NCBI GenBank assembly: GCA_041497605.1
Contig: JBGQGW010000217.1
Span: 1 to 6,339 of the forward strand
Length of the DNA stretch: 6,339 nt
Direction: 5' to 3'
Source: JBGPTK01 sp041497605
Lineage (GTDB): Bacteria > Acidobacteriota > Terriglobia > Acidiferrales > UBA7541
A model generated the notes under the pieces. The model was given only the letters and a program-made list of their open reading frames with translations, was not told the origin of the DNA and did no database searches. How positions within the stretch are numbered: the first letter of the stretch is position 1; the number at the start of each line of letters is the position of its first letter. This document shows, piece by piece, positions 1 through 5,899 of the stretch. The position numbers were made by a program, and so were the translations under genes.

Positions 1-108
1 ACAGCGCCCAACAAGACCAAGGATTTCCACACCATCGAAGTGCGAGTCCGCCGCCCCGGCCTCAATCTGATCGCGCGCCAGGGTTATTACTCCACCGTAC
101 CTCACTGA
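1..108 (+). CDS. C-terminal fragment of a probable VWFA-related (acidobacterial type) protein
   Basis: Only the last 35 codons and a TGA stop are present; the gene begins left of the window. The fragment contains HTIEVRVRRPGLNLIARQGY followed by Y-S-T-V-P-H. A short beta-strand-like stretch, then a basic 'RPG' turn and a final 'aRxGYY' ending, is what I recall at the C-terminus of the VWFA-related proteins common in Acidobacteriota, which are usually exported and carry a von Willebrand A domain further upstream. None of that upstream part is visible, so the family call rests on a short tail. The gene converges on the helicase gene. It has no terminator directly behind its stop; the first strong one is about 180 bases downstream and seems to belong to a separate transcript. 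Confidence 0.5.
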   Translation, partial: TAPNKTKDFHTIEVRVRRPGLNLIARQGYYSTVPH

Positions 109-175
109 TGAAAATGGTTTGAACACGAACAAGGAAAATCAATTGCAAACTGGCGCGCGTGAAAAAGATTTCTAC

Positions 176-204
176 TTGACACGGACGCGGCGCGCCCGTA
201 TAGA
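176..204 (+). promoter_or_regulatory. Near-consensus sigma70-type promoter of the candidate small RNA
   Basis: A perfect -35 hexamer TTGACA (176-181) is followed by a 17-base spacer and a -10 hexamer TATAGA (199-204, 5 of 6 matches). This is the best promoter match in the window. Transcription would start near 211. No ORF with a usable ribosome binding site follows before the terminator at 289-329, so the promoter points to a non-coding transcript. The spacer contains an 8-bp palindrome GGCGCGCC (189-196), which could be a protein binding site or simply GC-rich chance. Confidence 0.65.
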
Positions 205-210
205 AGGAAG

Positions 211-329
211 AACTGGGCGCGGCTGTTTGCGACACGCTGCAGCACGGAGGGGAGTTAGCTCCAGAGTTGTCATGCGCGAAGTTTGAATCGGGGCGTTCCG
301 ATCCTTCGAAACGCCCCGTTTCTTTTTTG
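211..329 (+). ncRNA. Candidate orphan small RNA, about 119 nt
   Basis: The call rests on the arrangement: an excellent promoter at 176-204, no credible coding frame, and a strong intrinsic terminator at 289-329. The transcript can fold locally. A stem pairs 219-226 with 232-240 (GCGGCTGT with ACA-C-GCTGC, one bulged C and one G-U pair, loop TTGCG). A 4-bp hairpin at 251-262 pairs GGAG with CTCC around TTAG. The terminator stem closes the 3' end. A purine-rich GGAGGGGAG (246-254) lies partly in the second hairpin and resembles a Shine-Dalgarno sequence, but the only ATG behind it (272) gives a 4-codon frame (MREV, then TGA). I do not recognise an Rfam family. The terminator could instead serve read-through from the gene ending at 108, but that would not explain the promoter. 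Confidence 0.5.
289..329 (+). terminator. Strong rho-independent terminator
   Basis: A perfect 9-bp GC-rich stem pairs CGGGGCGTT (289-297) with AACGCCCCG (310-318) around a 12-base loop, followed directly by TTTCTTTTTT (319-328). The T-tract follows the stem only on the + strand, so it ends rightward transcripts: the candidate small RNA and any read-through from the gene ending at 108. It also shields the convergent helicase gene from antisense transcription. Confidence 0.85.
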
Positions 330-352
330 CATTCACGTTTCACAATCTCCGG

Positions 353-3292
353 TCATTCCCGCGGCAAGCGAATCGAAACCAACTGCTCGTGCGCCGGGCA
401 CAACGGCCGGTAATCGCAGTAACGGCAGATAAATCCCGCCTTGGCGGGAAAATCCTTGGCGCGGATTCGATCGGCCACTTCGGCAACGCGCTCTCGAGCC
501 TTGTCGAGTGACTTCGCGTCGCGCGTCGTCGTCACCGGCTCGTTGGTCGTCAGGTTGTAAAAAACCAGCCGCTCCGGCTCCAGTTCGAGCACGTCGCGCG
601 CGGCCATCGCGTACAAACTGAGCTGCAGACTATTCTTCGCCGCCTTCTCATCCTTCGGCTTGCCGGTTTTGTAGTCCACCACTTCCACGGCATCCGGCGC
701 GATCCGGTTGATCTGGTCGATTCGCCCGGTGACCACGATGTTCGGCTCGAGCGGCAGTTCGAAATTTCTTTCCACCGCGATCACGTCCGGCGGCGCGTCA
801 ATCGTGGTGCGGTAAAAACTCTCCAGTTGTTTCCGCCCCTCTTTGCGATATTCCTCTTCCTGATACTCGTCGCGAAATCCCGCGTCAAACCACTCGCGGT
901 CATAAATCGAAGACACATCTTCGAAAGTGATCTTGCGGTGCTTCTTCAATTCCTGCAGGAATTCGCGGATGGTCGAGTGCATCACGCTGCCGAAGGTCAT
1001 TGCGCCCATCGCCCCGCCGCGAACTCCCCAAACATTTCGAAATAAATATTTCATGGGGCACGATTCGTAGGTGTCGATCGACGACGCGCTCAATTGCAGC
1101 GGCTCAATCCCCGGCGGGTGGTAGGCCTTCGCCCACAGAGCCACGCGCGAATAGGCGCGAATGTTTGTTTCCGCTGAATCGAACAGTTGCGGCTTGGCCG
1201 CATCCGCCGCCGGCAAGGCAACTTTCGGAGAAAGCTGCTGGGCGTCGGCCCGCTGAATCTTTGGATCCATCAGGATGTCGTCCAAAAATGGCGAAGGCTT
1301 CTTCCGCTTGTTCACCACGGTCGATAGCGTCAGTTGGCGCCGCGCCCGCGTCAGCGCCACATAAAAAAGCCGCCGTTCCTCCTGAATGCGAAAATCTCCT
1401 TGCGGCTTTTCCTCTTTCATCAGCTCCGCGGGAAATTCCAGCACCGCGTTTTGCGGGCGCGCCGGAAATTCTCCGTGGGCCAGTTGCAGCACGAACACGT
1501 GGGGAAACTCCAGCCCTTTGGCGGCGTGCACGGTCATCAATTGCACCGCATCGTCCGCCGGCTCCTCGTCCAGATTGATTTGCCCGCCCGCCTCTTCGAA
1601 ATATTCGAAGTATTCGACAAAATCGCGCAGCTTCGTCTCTTCGCTCTTCTTTTCCCATTCGCGCACGAACTTGACGAAGCCTTCCAGCGCCAGGCGGTCG
1701 GAATCGGATTCCAGGAGCGTCAGTCCGATTCCCTCGATCAATTCTTCCAGAAGCTTTGATGCGCTGGCGCGTCTCGATATCCCGCGCAGCTTCTTGATGA
1801 ACGAAACCAGATCGCCCGCGCGCATCGTGCTCTTCGCAAACGCCGGTTCATTTTGTTGCGATTCGAGCGCGTCCCACAGCGCGATTCCTTTGCCCTTCGC
1901 CGCCCGTTCGGCCAGCCGCGCCAGATCTTGCGGCGCAAACCCCCAGTAGGGAATTGCCAGCACGCGCGAACATGCCACGTTGTCCGCCGGCACCGCGATC
2001 AAACGCAGGTAGGCGATCAAATCGCGAATCAACGTGCTCGACAGAATCGAAAGCTTCTTGATCACGAACGGAATCCGCCGCTGCCGCAGCGCTTCCACCA
2101 GCCGGTTGCGATGAGTGTGCTTCCGGTAGAGCACCGCAAAGCTGCGCCAGGTATGCCCCGGCCCTTGCAGGCGGTCAATTTCGGAAGCCACCCAGTGCGC
2201 TTCTTCCTCAGGTGTTCCAAATTCCACGATCCGTATTTTTTCGCCTTCCGGATTGTCGGTTTTCAATTCTTTCGGCGGCAGCAGCGGTGATTTCTCGTTG
2301 TAAGAAATCACCTGTCCCGCCACCCGCAAAATTCGCGTCGTCGAGCGGTAATTCATCAGCAGGGAAATGATGGGCCGCTTCGCCGTTCGAGCCCTGGCGT
2401 CCACGCCGCAGAACTTCTCGAGGAAAATCGTAAAGCTGCCGAACGACGCGCCACGGAACCGGTAAATCGCCTGATCGTCGTCGCCCACCGCCACAATGTT
2501 GCGATGCCCGCCCGCCAGCAGCCACAGCAATTCGAGTTGCGCGATATTCGTATCCTGAAATTCATCCACCAGGATGTATTTGAATTGCTCCCGCAGTCGC
2601 TGCAGCACTTCCGGATTCTTCCGCAGCAACTCCACCGCCTGCAGTATTTGCGAGCCAAACGTCACCAGGTTCCGCTCGTGAAGCAATTTCTCGCTGACGC
2701 GATACGCGCGCGCCACTTCTTCCTGCCGCGCGATTTCTTCTTCGCGCAGAAGACGCGCATCCGCATCCAGGCTTTTTTTCTCCTTTTCATATTTCTTGCG
2801 CAGCGCCGCTACATAATGTTCGTAATCGTCCGAAGTCACCAATTCGTCCTGGCAACGCGAAAAAAATTTAACGAAGTCGGTCAAATACTGCCCCGGCTCC
2901 GCCAGCCGCTTGTAATGTTCAAGGCCAATTTCCTTCAAATGCCGCCGCAGCAAAATCCAGTGGTCGATATCATCCACGGCCAGCAAATCCGGAAACGCTT
3001 CGCGCAACACACGCTCGAAGCAGAACGAATGAAACGTGCTGATCCACACATCCTTCGCGCGTTCGCCCACGGCCTTCACCACGCGATGTTTCATTTCCCC
3101 CGCGGCCTTGTCCGTGAACGTCAGCCCCAGAATGTTTTCACCGGCCAGCTCCGGATTCGATTCCAGCAAATACTTGATCCGTTCGGTGATCACGCGAGTC
3201 TTCCCCGTCCCCGCGCCCGCCACCACCAGCAGCGGCCCCGCGCCGTGCTCGACGGCGGCCCGCTGCTCCGAGTTCAGCTCAATTTCCGGAAT
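353..3292 (-). CDS. UvrD/PcrA-like SF1 helicase fused to a RecB-like Fe-S PD-(D/E)XK nuclease
   Basis: A single-chain ATP-dependent 3'-5' helicase-nuclease for DNA repair or recombination in the cytoplasm. With the ATT start it is 979 aa. Helicase motifs run in order: Q motif (LNSEQ, 6-10), Walker A AGAGTGKT (25-32), TFTDKAAGEMKHRV (about 58-71), STFHSF (85-90), DEFQDT (243-248), GDDDQAIYRFRGA (270-282), NYRSTTRI (314-321), VHAAKGLEF (588-596) and ALTRAR (646-651). All look intact. A charged helical stretch at about 163-207 fits subdomain 1B. The C-terminal nuclease has H772, D859 (GRID), D873-Y-K875 and Q890-L-S-L-Y894. C745 plus C956-x2-C959-x5-C965 match the iron-sulfur staple of AddB and AdnB nucleases. 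No AddB or AdnA partner is adjacent. The first canonical start, a GTG at 3226, would remove the Q motif, so I place the start at an ATT preceded by AGGGAGA. A CTG six codons or fewer further in is the alternative. Confidence 0.93.
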   Translation of the reverse strand: MPEIELNSEQRAAVEHGAGPLLVVAGAGTGKTRVITERIKYLLESNPELAGENILGLTFTDKAAGEMKHRVVKAVGERAKDVWISTFHSFCFERVLREAFPDLLAVDDIDHWILLRRHLKEIGLEHYKRLAEPGQYLTDFVKFFSRCQDELVTSDDYEHYVAALRKKYEKEKKSLDADARLLREEEIARQEEVARAYRVSEKLLHERNLVTFGSQILQAVELLRKNPEVLQRLREQFKYILVDEFQDTNIAQLELLWLLAGGHRNIVAVGDDDQAIYRFRGASFGSFTIFLEKFCGVDARARTAKRPIISLLMNYRSTTRILRVAGQVISYNEKSPLLPPKELKTDNPEGEKIRIVEFGTPEEEAHWVASEIDRLQGPGHTWRSFAVLYRKHTHRNRLVEALRQRRIPFVIKKLSILSSTLIRDLIAYLRLIAVPADNVACSRVLAIPYWGFAPQDLARLAERAAKGKGIALWDALESQQNEPAFAKSTMRAGDLVSFIKKLRGISRRASASKLLEELIEGIGLTLLESDSDRLALEGFVKFVREWEKKSEETKLRDFVEYFEYFEEAGGQINLDEEPADDAVQLMTVHAAKGLEFPHVFVLQLAHGEFPARPQNAVLEFPAELMKEEKPQGDFRIQEERRLFYVALTRARRQLTLSTVVNKRKKPSPFLDDILMDPKIQRADAQQLSPKVALPAADAAKPQLFDSAETNIRAYSRVALWAKAYHPPGIEPLQLSASSIDTYESCPMKYLFRNVWGVRGGAMGAMTFGSVMHSTIREFLQELKKHRKITFEDVSSIYDREWFDAGFRDEYQEEEYRKEGRKQLESFYRTTIDAPPDVIAVERNFELPLEPNIVVTGRIDQINRIAPDAVEVVDYKTGKPKDEKAAKNSLQLSLYAMAARDVLELEPERLVFYNLTTNEPVTTTRDAKSLDKARERVAEVADRIRAKDFPAKAGFICRYCDYRPLCPAHEQLVSIRLPRE

Positions 3293-3305
3293 TGGGGTTC
3301 TCCCT
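3290..3305 (-). promoter_or_regulatory. Ribosome binding site and non-canonical ATT start of the helicase
   Basis: Read on the minus strand, AGGGAGA (3305-3299) is followed by a 6-base spacer and an in-frame ATT (3292-3290). The frame is closed upstream by TAG at 3334-3332. Between that stop and the GTG at 3226 there is no ATG, GTG or TTG codon, only ATT (3310, 3292, 3283) and CTG codons. The ATT at 3292 is the one with a well-placed Shine-Dalgarno sequence. AUU initiation is known from infC, where it lowers translation and makes it sensitive to IF3. A sequencing error that destroyed an ATG is the alternative. Confidence 0.5.
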
Positions 3306-3330
3306 GTAATGGTTTCCGTGCGTGCCCTTA

Positions 3331-3358
3331 ACTAAACTGCAAAACTTTGACCGGTCAT
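3331..3358 (-). promoter_or_regulatory. Possible weak promoter of the helicase gene
   Basis: On the minus strand ATGACC (3358-3353, 4 of 6 matches to TTGACA) and TTTAGT (3336-3331, 4 of 6 matches to TATAAT) are separated by 16 bases. Transcription would start near 3324, giving a leader of about 32 nt before the ATT start. The match is modest and the main support is its position. Confidence 0.25.
3348..3357. promoter_or_regulatory. 10-bp perfect palindrome TGACCGGTCA, possible operator
   Basis: TGACCGGTCA is its own reverse complement. It sits about 56 bases upstream of the proposed helicase start and overlaps the -35 element and spacer of the weak minus-strand promoter, a typical place for a repressor site. 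It does not match the LexA boxes I know (CTGT-N8-ACAG or GAAC-N4-GTTC). The binding protein is unknown. Confidence 0.3.
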
Positions 3359-3562
3359 TCTGTGTTCCAGTGCAGTTGATCGGGACGAAGAATTCCTCCG
3401 TCAAAATTAGAAACATCTGCGGTCCATCATAGCGCTTTCGCTTCGTCTTCGCCTCAACCAATCCTAGCCCAATCGAGCCCGGCCGCAAAGCCAGCTGGGT
3501 TCGGCTGTGGCGCAGGCATGAATTCAGGCGTGCTCAGAAGTCCCGGATAATTCCAGTGTATA

Positions 3563-3592
3563 TTGACAAAGATGCATTCCAGGAACTACATT
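3563..3592 (+). promoter_or_regulatory. Probable promoter of the two-gene glycan unit
   Basis: A perfect TTGACA (3563-3568) is followed, after 18 bases, by TACATT (3587-3592, 4 of 6 matches to TATAAT). Transcription would start near 3599, leaving a leader of about 45 nt before the ATG at 3644. This placement argues against the longer reading frame that begins with TTG at 3563, because that codon would be part of the -35 box. Confidence 0.5.
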
Positions 3593-3643
3593 GTTCATTG
3601 TCTGACAGTTTTGCGTTGCCCCCCTTCAAAGGAAACGTCCCCC

Positions 3644-4495
3644 ATGCCACCACCCGGTACGTCTGGGCCCAAATCTCTCGGCGCATTTCGCAAGCCCGCT
3701 CTCGTAATGGGTCATCCAGGACACGAACTAAAAGTCTTCGGCTGGATGGCAGAGTGCAAGCCCCGCGTCTACGTCCTCACCGATGGCTCCGGCCGCACGG
3801 GTATCTCGAGGCTTCCCTCGACCGCGCGATCGCTCGCCAAATTCGCGATTGAAATGGACGAAGTGTTTGGGCTGATTTCCGACCGCGAGTTATATCGTGT
3901 GATCCTCGAACGGAACACCTCATGGTTCCTTAACGCCCTGGATCGCATCGCAGAGTCCTTTGTCGAGAACCGTATCGATCTTGTCGTGGCCGACGCACGG
4001 GAAGGATTCAATCCCGCCCATGACCTCTGCAGGGCGCTTGTGGATGCGGCTGTTCTGGCGGTGAAATGTAAGACCGGCAGGACGATTTCGAACTATGAGT
4101 TCTGTCTGACGGAATGGGAGCGCGTATCCCAGGAGCATCACGGCAGCCGGTGTGCTCATTCTTTCCTGGACGACGGTGTGTTCCGGATGAAAATGGAAGC
4201 GGCTGAAGAATACACCGAATTAAGGGATGAAGTTCGAGCCGCAATCGCGCTTCGCGGGAAAGAATACTTTCGCATCGAGTGCCTGAAAAAGATTCCCGAA
4301 CCCTTCCAGGAGCGGGAATATTCCGAAAAGCCTTATTATGAGACTTGGGGAGAACGGCGAGTCGCGGAAGGAACCTACGAATCGGTCATCCGGTATGACG
4401 AACACATTTTTCCAATCCTCGATGCCATTCGCAATCGCGCCATCGGGAGCGAAGCTCGGGCCGCGGTCGCATCAGTTTCGGGCGGCCATTCGTAA
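3644..4495 (+). CDS. PIG-L/LmbE-like putative deacetylase with an altered active site
   Basis: A 283-aa soluble protein. I chose ATG 3644, which has AAAGGAAA 10-15 bases upstream; the open frame reaches back to TTG 3563, but that part overlaps the promoter and reads as low-quality protein. After a strand (KPALVMGHPGHE, 17-28) comes VFGWM and the strand RVYVLTDGSGR (41-51). Later there is IDLVVADAREGFNPAHD (111-127). This order matches PIG-L family zinc hydrolases, with AHPDDE after strand 1 and a late 'xPxH'. Here AHPDDE reads GHPGHE. If aligned to MshB, the general base Asp15 becomes Gly26 and metal ligand Asp16 becomes His27, leaving a possible three-histidine site H24, H27, H126. The C-terminal half (YEFCLTEWERVS, YSEKPYYETWGERRV) matches nothing I can name. 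It precedes a glycosyltransferase by 36 bases in a likely operon, suggesting a sugar or glycoconjugate substrate. Family assignment is by motif only. Confidence 0.7.
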   Translation: MPPPGTSGPKSLGAFRKPALVMGHPGHELKVFGWMAECKPRVYVLTDGSGRTGISRLPSTARSLAKFAIEMDEVFGLISDRELYRVILERNTSWFLNALDRIAESFVENRIDLVVADAREGFNPAHDLCRALVDAAVLAVKCKTGRTISNYEFCLTEWERVSQEHHGSRCAHSFLDDGVFRMKMEAAEEYTELRDEVRAAIALRGKEYFRIECLKKIPEPFQEREYSEKPYYETWGERRVAEGTYESVIRYDEHIFPILDAIRNRAIGSEARAAVASVSGGHS

Positions 4496-4531
4496 TTCAT
4501 TGGCAAGCTGTCAAATGTTCCGGAATCTTCA

Positions 4532-5656
4532 TTGAAGATACTCATAACAAACTACTGGCTCCACGACTACACCGGATCAGAGGTCGTTGCCAGGGATCTC
4601 GCGCTCGAGCTGAAGCGTCAGGGACATCAACCGGTACTCTTTGCCAGAAAACTGGGCCCGGTTTCACGCGAACTCACGAGCCACGGCATCGAGGTCACAT
4701 CCGATCTCGCCAGCCTCTCGACTGTCCCGGACGTGATTCATGGCCAGCATCATCCAGTAATGGTCGAGGCTCTCCTTCATTTCCCCTCAGTCCCCGGTGT
4801 CTGGGTTTGCCATGACGCCACCTCCCGCTTCGATGAGCCGTTCTATTTTCCCCGGTTTCTCAGATACGTGGCCGTGGACGATCGGTGCCGGAAGCGGGTG
4901 GAAAGCTGCCCGGACATTCCGGCTTCCAGAATTGAAGTGATCTGGAACGCAGTGGATTTGAAGCGTTTTCGCCCTCGCGATCCGCTTCCATCCAAACCAG
5001 GGCGCGCCCTGATCTTCAGCAACTATGCGACTCGTCACACGCATTTGCCGGCGGTTCGCGATGCTTGTAAGCGTGCGGGATTGCATCTCGACGTAGTTGG
5101 GCATGGGGCAGGAACAGCGGTTCCAGATCCGGAATCAGTGCTTCCACGTTACGACATCGTATTCGCGAAAGCGCGCTGCGCCCTGGAAGCAATGGCGGTG
5201 GGGAATGCGGTGGTGCTCTGCGATTTCGGCGGCGCCGGTCCCATGGTAACCTCCGGGAATTTCGACCGGCTTCGCCGCATGAATTTCGGCCGGAGAGTCC
5301 TCGAGAAGCCGCTGCGCTGGGATAGCCTTAAGCCCGAGATGGACCGCTACGATCCTGCTGAGGCGGCCCTGGTAAGCCAAAGAGTCCGAAGCGAAGGAGG
5401 CTTGGCCGAGGCAACTCATCGTTGGGTCGAACTCTATGCAAGTGTGCTCGAGGAATTTCGCAAAAAAAGCCCCGATCGGGAGGGAGAACTCCGTGCGCTT
5501 GCCGGCTACCAGCGAAAGTGGGGATACGAAACCAGGGTAGATTGGGAACGAGATCAACTCTTTAAGCTCCAGGAGATACCTCTGCTCGGGAAGGGGCTTA
5601 TCGGTCTCGCGCGGCGCTTCCTGCATTGGTGGATCGCAAAAAGCCCTCGCGTCTAG
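4532..5656 (+). CDS. GT4-like (GT-B fold) glycosyltransferase
   Basis: A 374-aa cytoplasmic or membrane-associated glycosyltransferase that probably moves a sugar from a nucleotide donor onto a glycan, lipid or small-molecule acceptor. The N-terminal strand and glycine loop MKILITNYWLHDYTGSE (1-17) match the acceptor domain of GT4 enzymes. VIWNAVDLKRFRP (136-148) is the typical inter-domain linker ('NgvD..rF.p'). The donor domain has a DVVGHGAG strand (187-194) and FAKARCALEAMAVGNAVVLC (211-230). The second glutamate of the usual E-x7-E motif is E219, but the first position is F211, so this is a variant. The tail LIGLARRFLHWW (356-367) is amphipathic and could touch the membrane. The start is TTG at 4532 with GGA 7 bases upstream. 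The gene lies 36 bases behind the PIG-L-like gene, with no terminator between, so co-transcription is likely. Confidence 0.88.
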   Translation: MKILITNYWLHDYTGSEVVARDLALELKRQGHQPVLFARKLGPVSRELTSHGIEVTSDLASLSTVPDVIHGQHHPVMVEALLHFPSVPGVWVCHDATSRFDEPFYFPRFLRYVAVDDRCRKRVESCPDIPASRIEVIWNAVDLKRFRPRDPLPSKPGRALIFSNYATRHTHLPAVRDACKRAGLHLDVVGHGAGTAVPDPESVLPRYDIVFAKARCALEAMAVGNAVVLCDFGGAGPMVTSGNFDRLRRMNFGRRVLEKPLRWDSLKPEMDRYDPAEAALVSQRVRSEGGLAEATHRWVELYASVLEEFRKKSPDREGELRALAGYQRKWGYETRVDWERDQLFKLQEIPLLGKGLIGLARRFLHWWIAKSPRV

Positions 5657-5899
5657 TTTCCAAGCTTCATCACATCAGCGAATGGATGCACCGTGCCTGC
5701 AACAAACGCGCAGCCAGGTTTGGTTGTGCCACCGCCAGCCGTTCCCATCCGGCAGAAATTGACCGTGTTCCAACACCCGCTTATACTGAAGAATCGAAGC
5801 CGTGGGGGCGCGACACGCCGTTCCTGTTCGTGATCTTAGAGGCGGCGCGCAGCCTGCAAGCGATCATAGGCATCATCCGCTCAACGAAGGAGAACCACC
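5657..5899. other. Intergenic region with the thiolase promoter and leader
   Basis: No intrinsic terminator with a T-tract is visible behind the glycosyltransferase stop, so some read-through into the thiolase is possible. Positions 5657-5758 contain nothing I can name. The promoter at 5759-5787 follows, then a leader of about 106 nt. The leader contains one short GC hairpin near 5807-5819 (GGCG with CGCC) and no riboswitch that I recognise. An open frame at 5626-6006 overlaps both neighbouring genes in another frame and is rejected. Confidence 0.55.
5759..5787 (+). promoter_or_regulatory. Strong sigma70-type promoter of the thiolase gene
   Basis: TTGACC (5759-5764, 5 of 6 matches) and TATACT (5782-5787, 5 of 6 matches) are separated by exactly 17 bases. 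Transcription would start near 5794. This gives the thiolase its own promoter, separate from the glycosyltransferase unit. Confidence 0.65.

Larger units (their letters stand above)
3293..3643. other. Divergent intergenic control region
   Basis: This stretch of about 350 bases separates the leftward helicase from the rightward deacetylase-like gene. It holds the helicase ribosome binding site, the palindrome at 3348-3357 with a weak leftward promoter, and the rightward promoter at 3563-3592 with its leader. A minus-strand open frame at 3279-3488 has no recognisable protein features and ends out of frame inside the helicase start, so I do not call it. A weak stem with one bulge at about 3490-3512 (GCCAGC with GCTGTGGC) has no T-tract. 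I see nothing else between 3360 and 3560. Confidence 0.6.

Noticed and set aside
62..343. Minus-strand open frame of 93 codons in the convergent gap
   Set aside because: It overlaps the C-terminal coding tail at 1-108, the promoter and the terminator stem, and its translation is low-complexity with no recognisable domain.
2504..3331. 275-codon plus-strand open frame antisense to the helicase
   Set aside because: The translation is rich in R, P, Q and H without domain pattern, as expected for the antisense of a GC-rich gene; the minus strand encodes a clear helicase across the same bases.
349..3360. 10-bp direct repeat CCGGTCATTC at 349-358 and 3351-3360, flanking the helicase gene like a target-site duplication
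   Set aside because: A 10-base match between two short flanks is expected by chance a few percent of the time. The left copy overlaps the helicase stop codon, and there is no transposase or inverted terminal repeat.
3279..3488. Minus-strand open frame of 69 codons upstream of the helicase, considered as a frameshifted N-terminus
   Set aside because: The protein does not resemble a helicase N-terminus. The Q motif is already encoded in the helicase frame downstream of the stop at 3334, so no extension is needed.
3488..3512. Stem with GGTTCG loop, considered as a tRNA fragment
   Set aside because: No acceptor stem, anticodon arm or CCA-like end surrounds it; it is a short bulged hairpin only.
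3563..3643. 27-codon N-terminal extension of the PIG-L-like protein from TTG 3563 or ATG 3572
   Set aside because: This stretch contains the TTGACA and TACATT promoter elements, its translation lacks any domain pattern, and ATG 3644 has a ribosome binding site.
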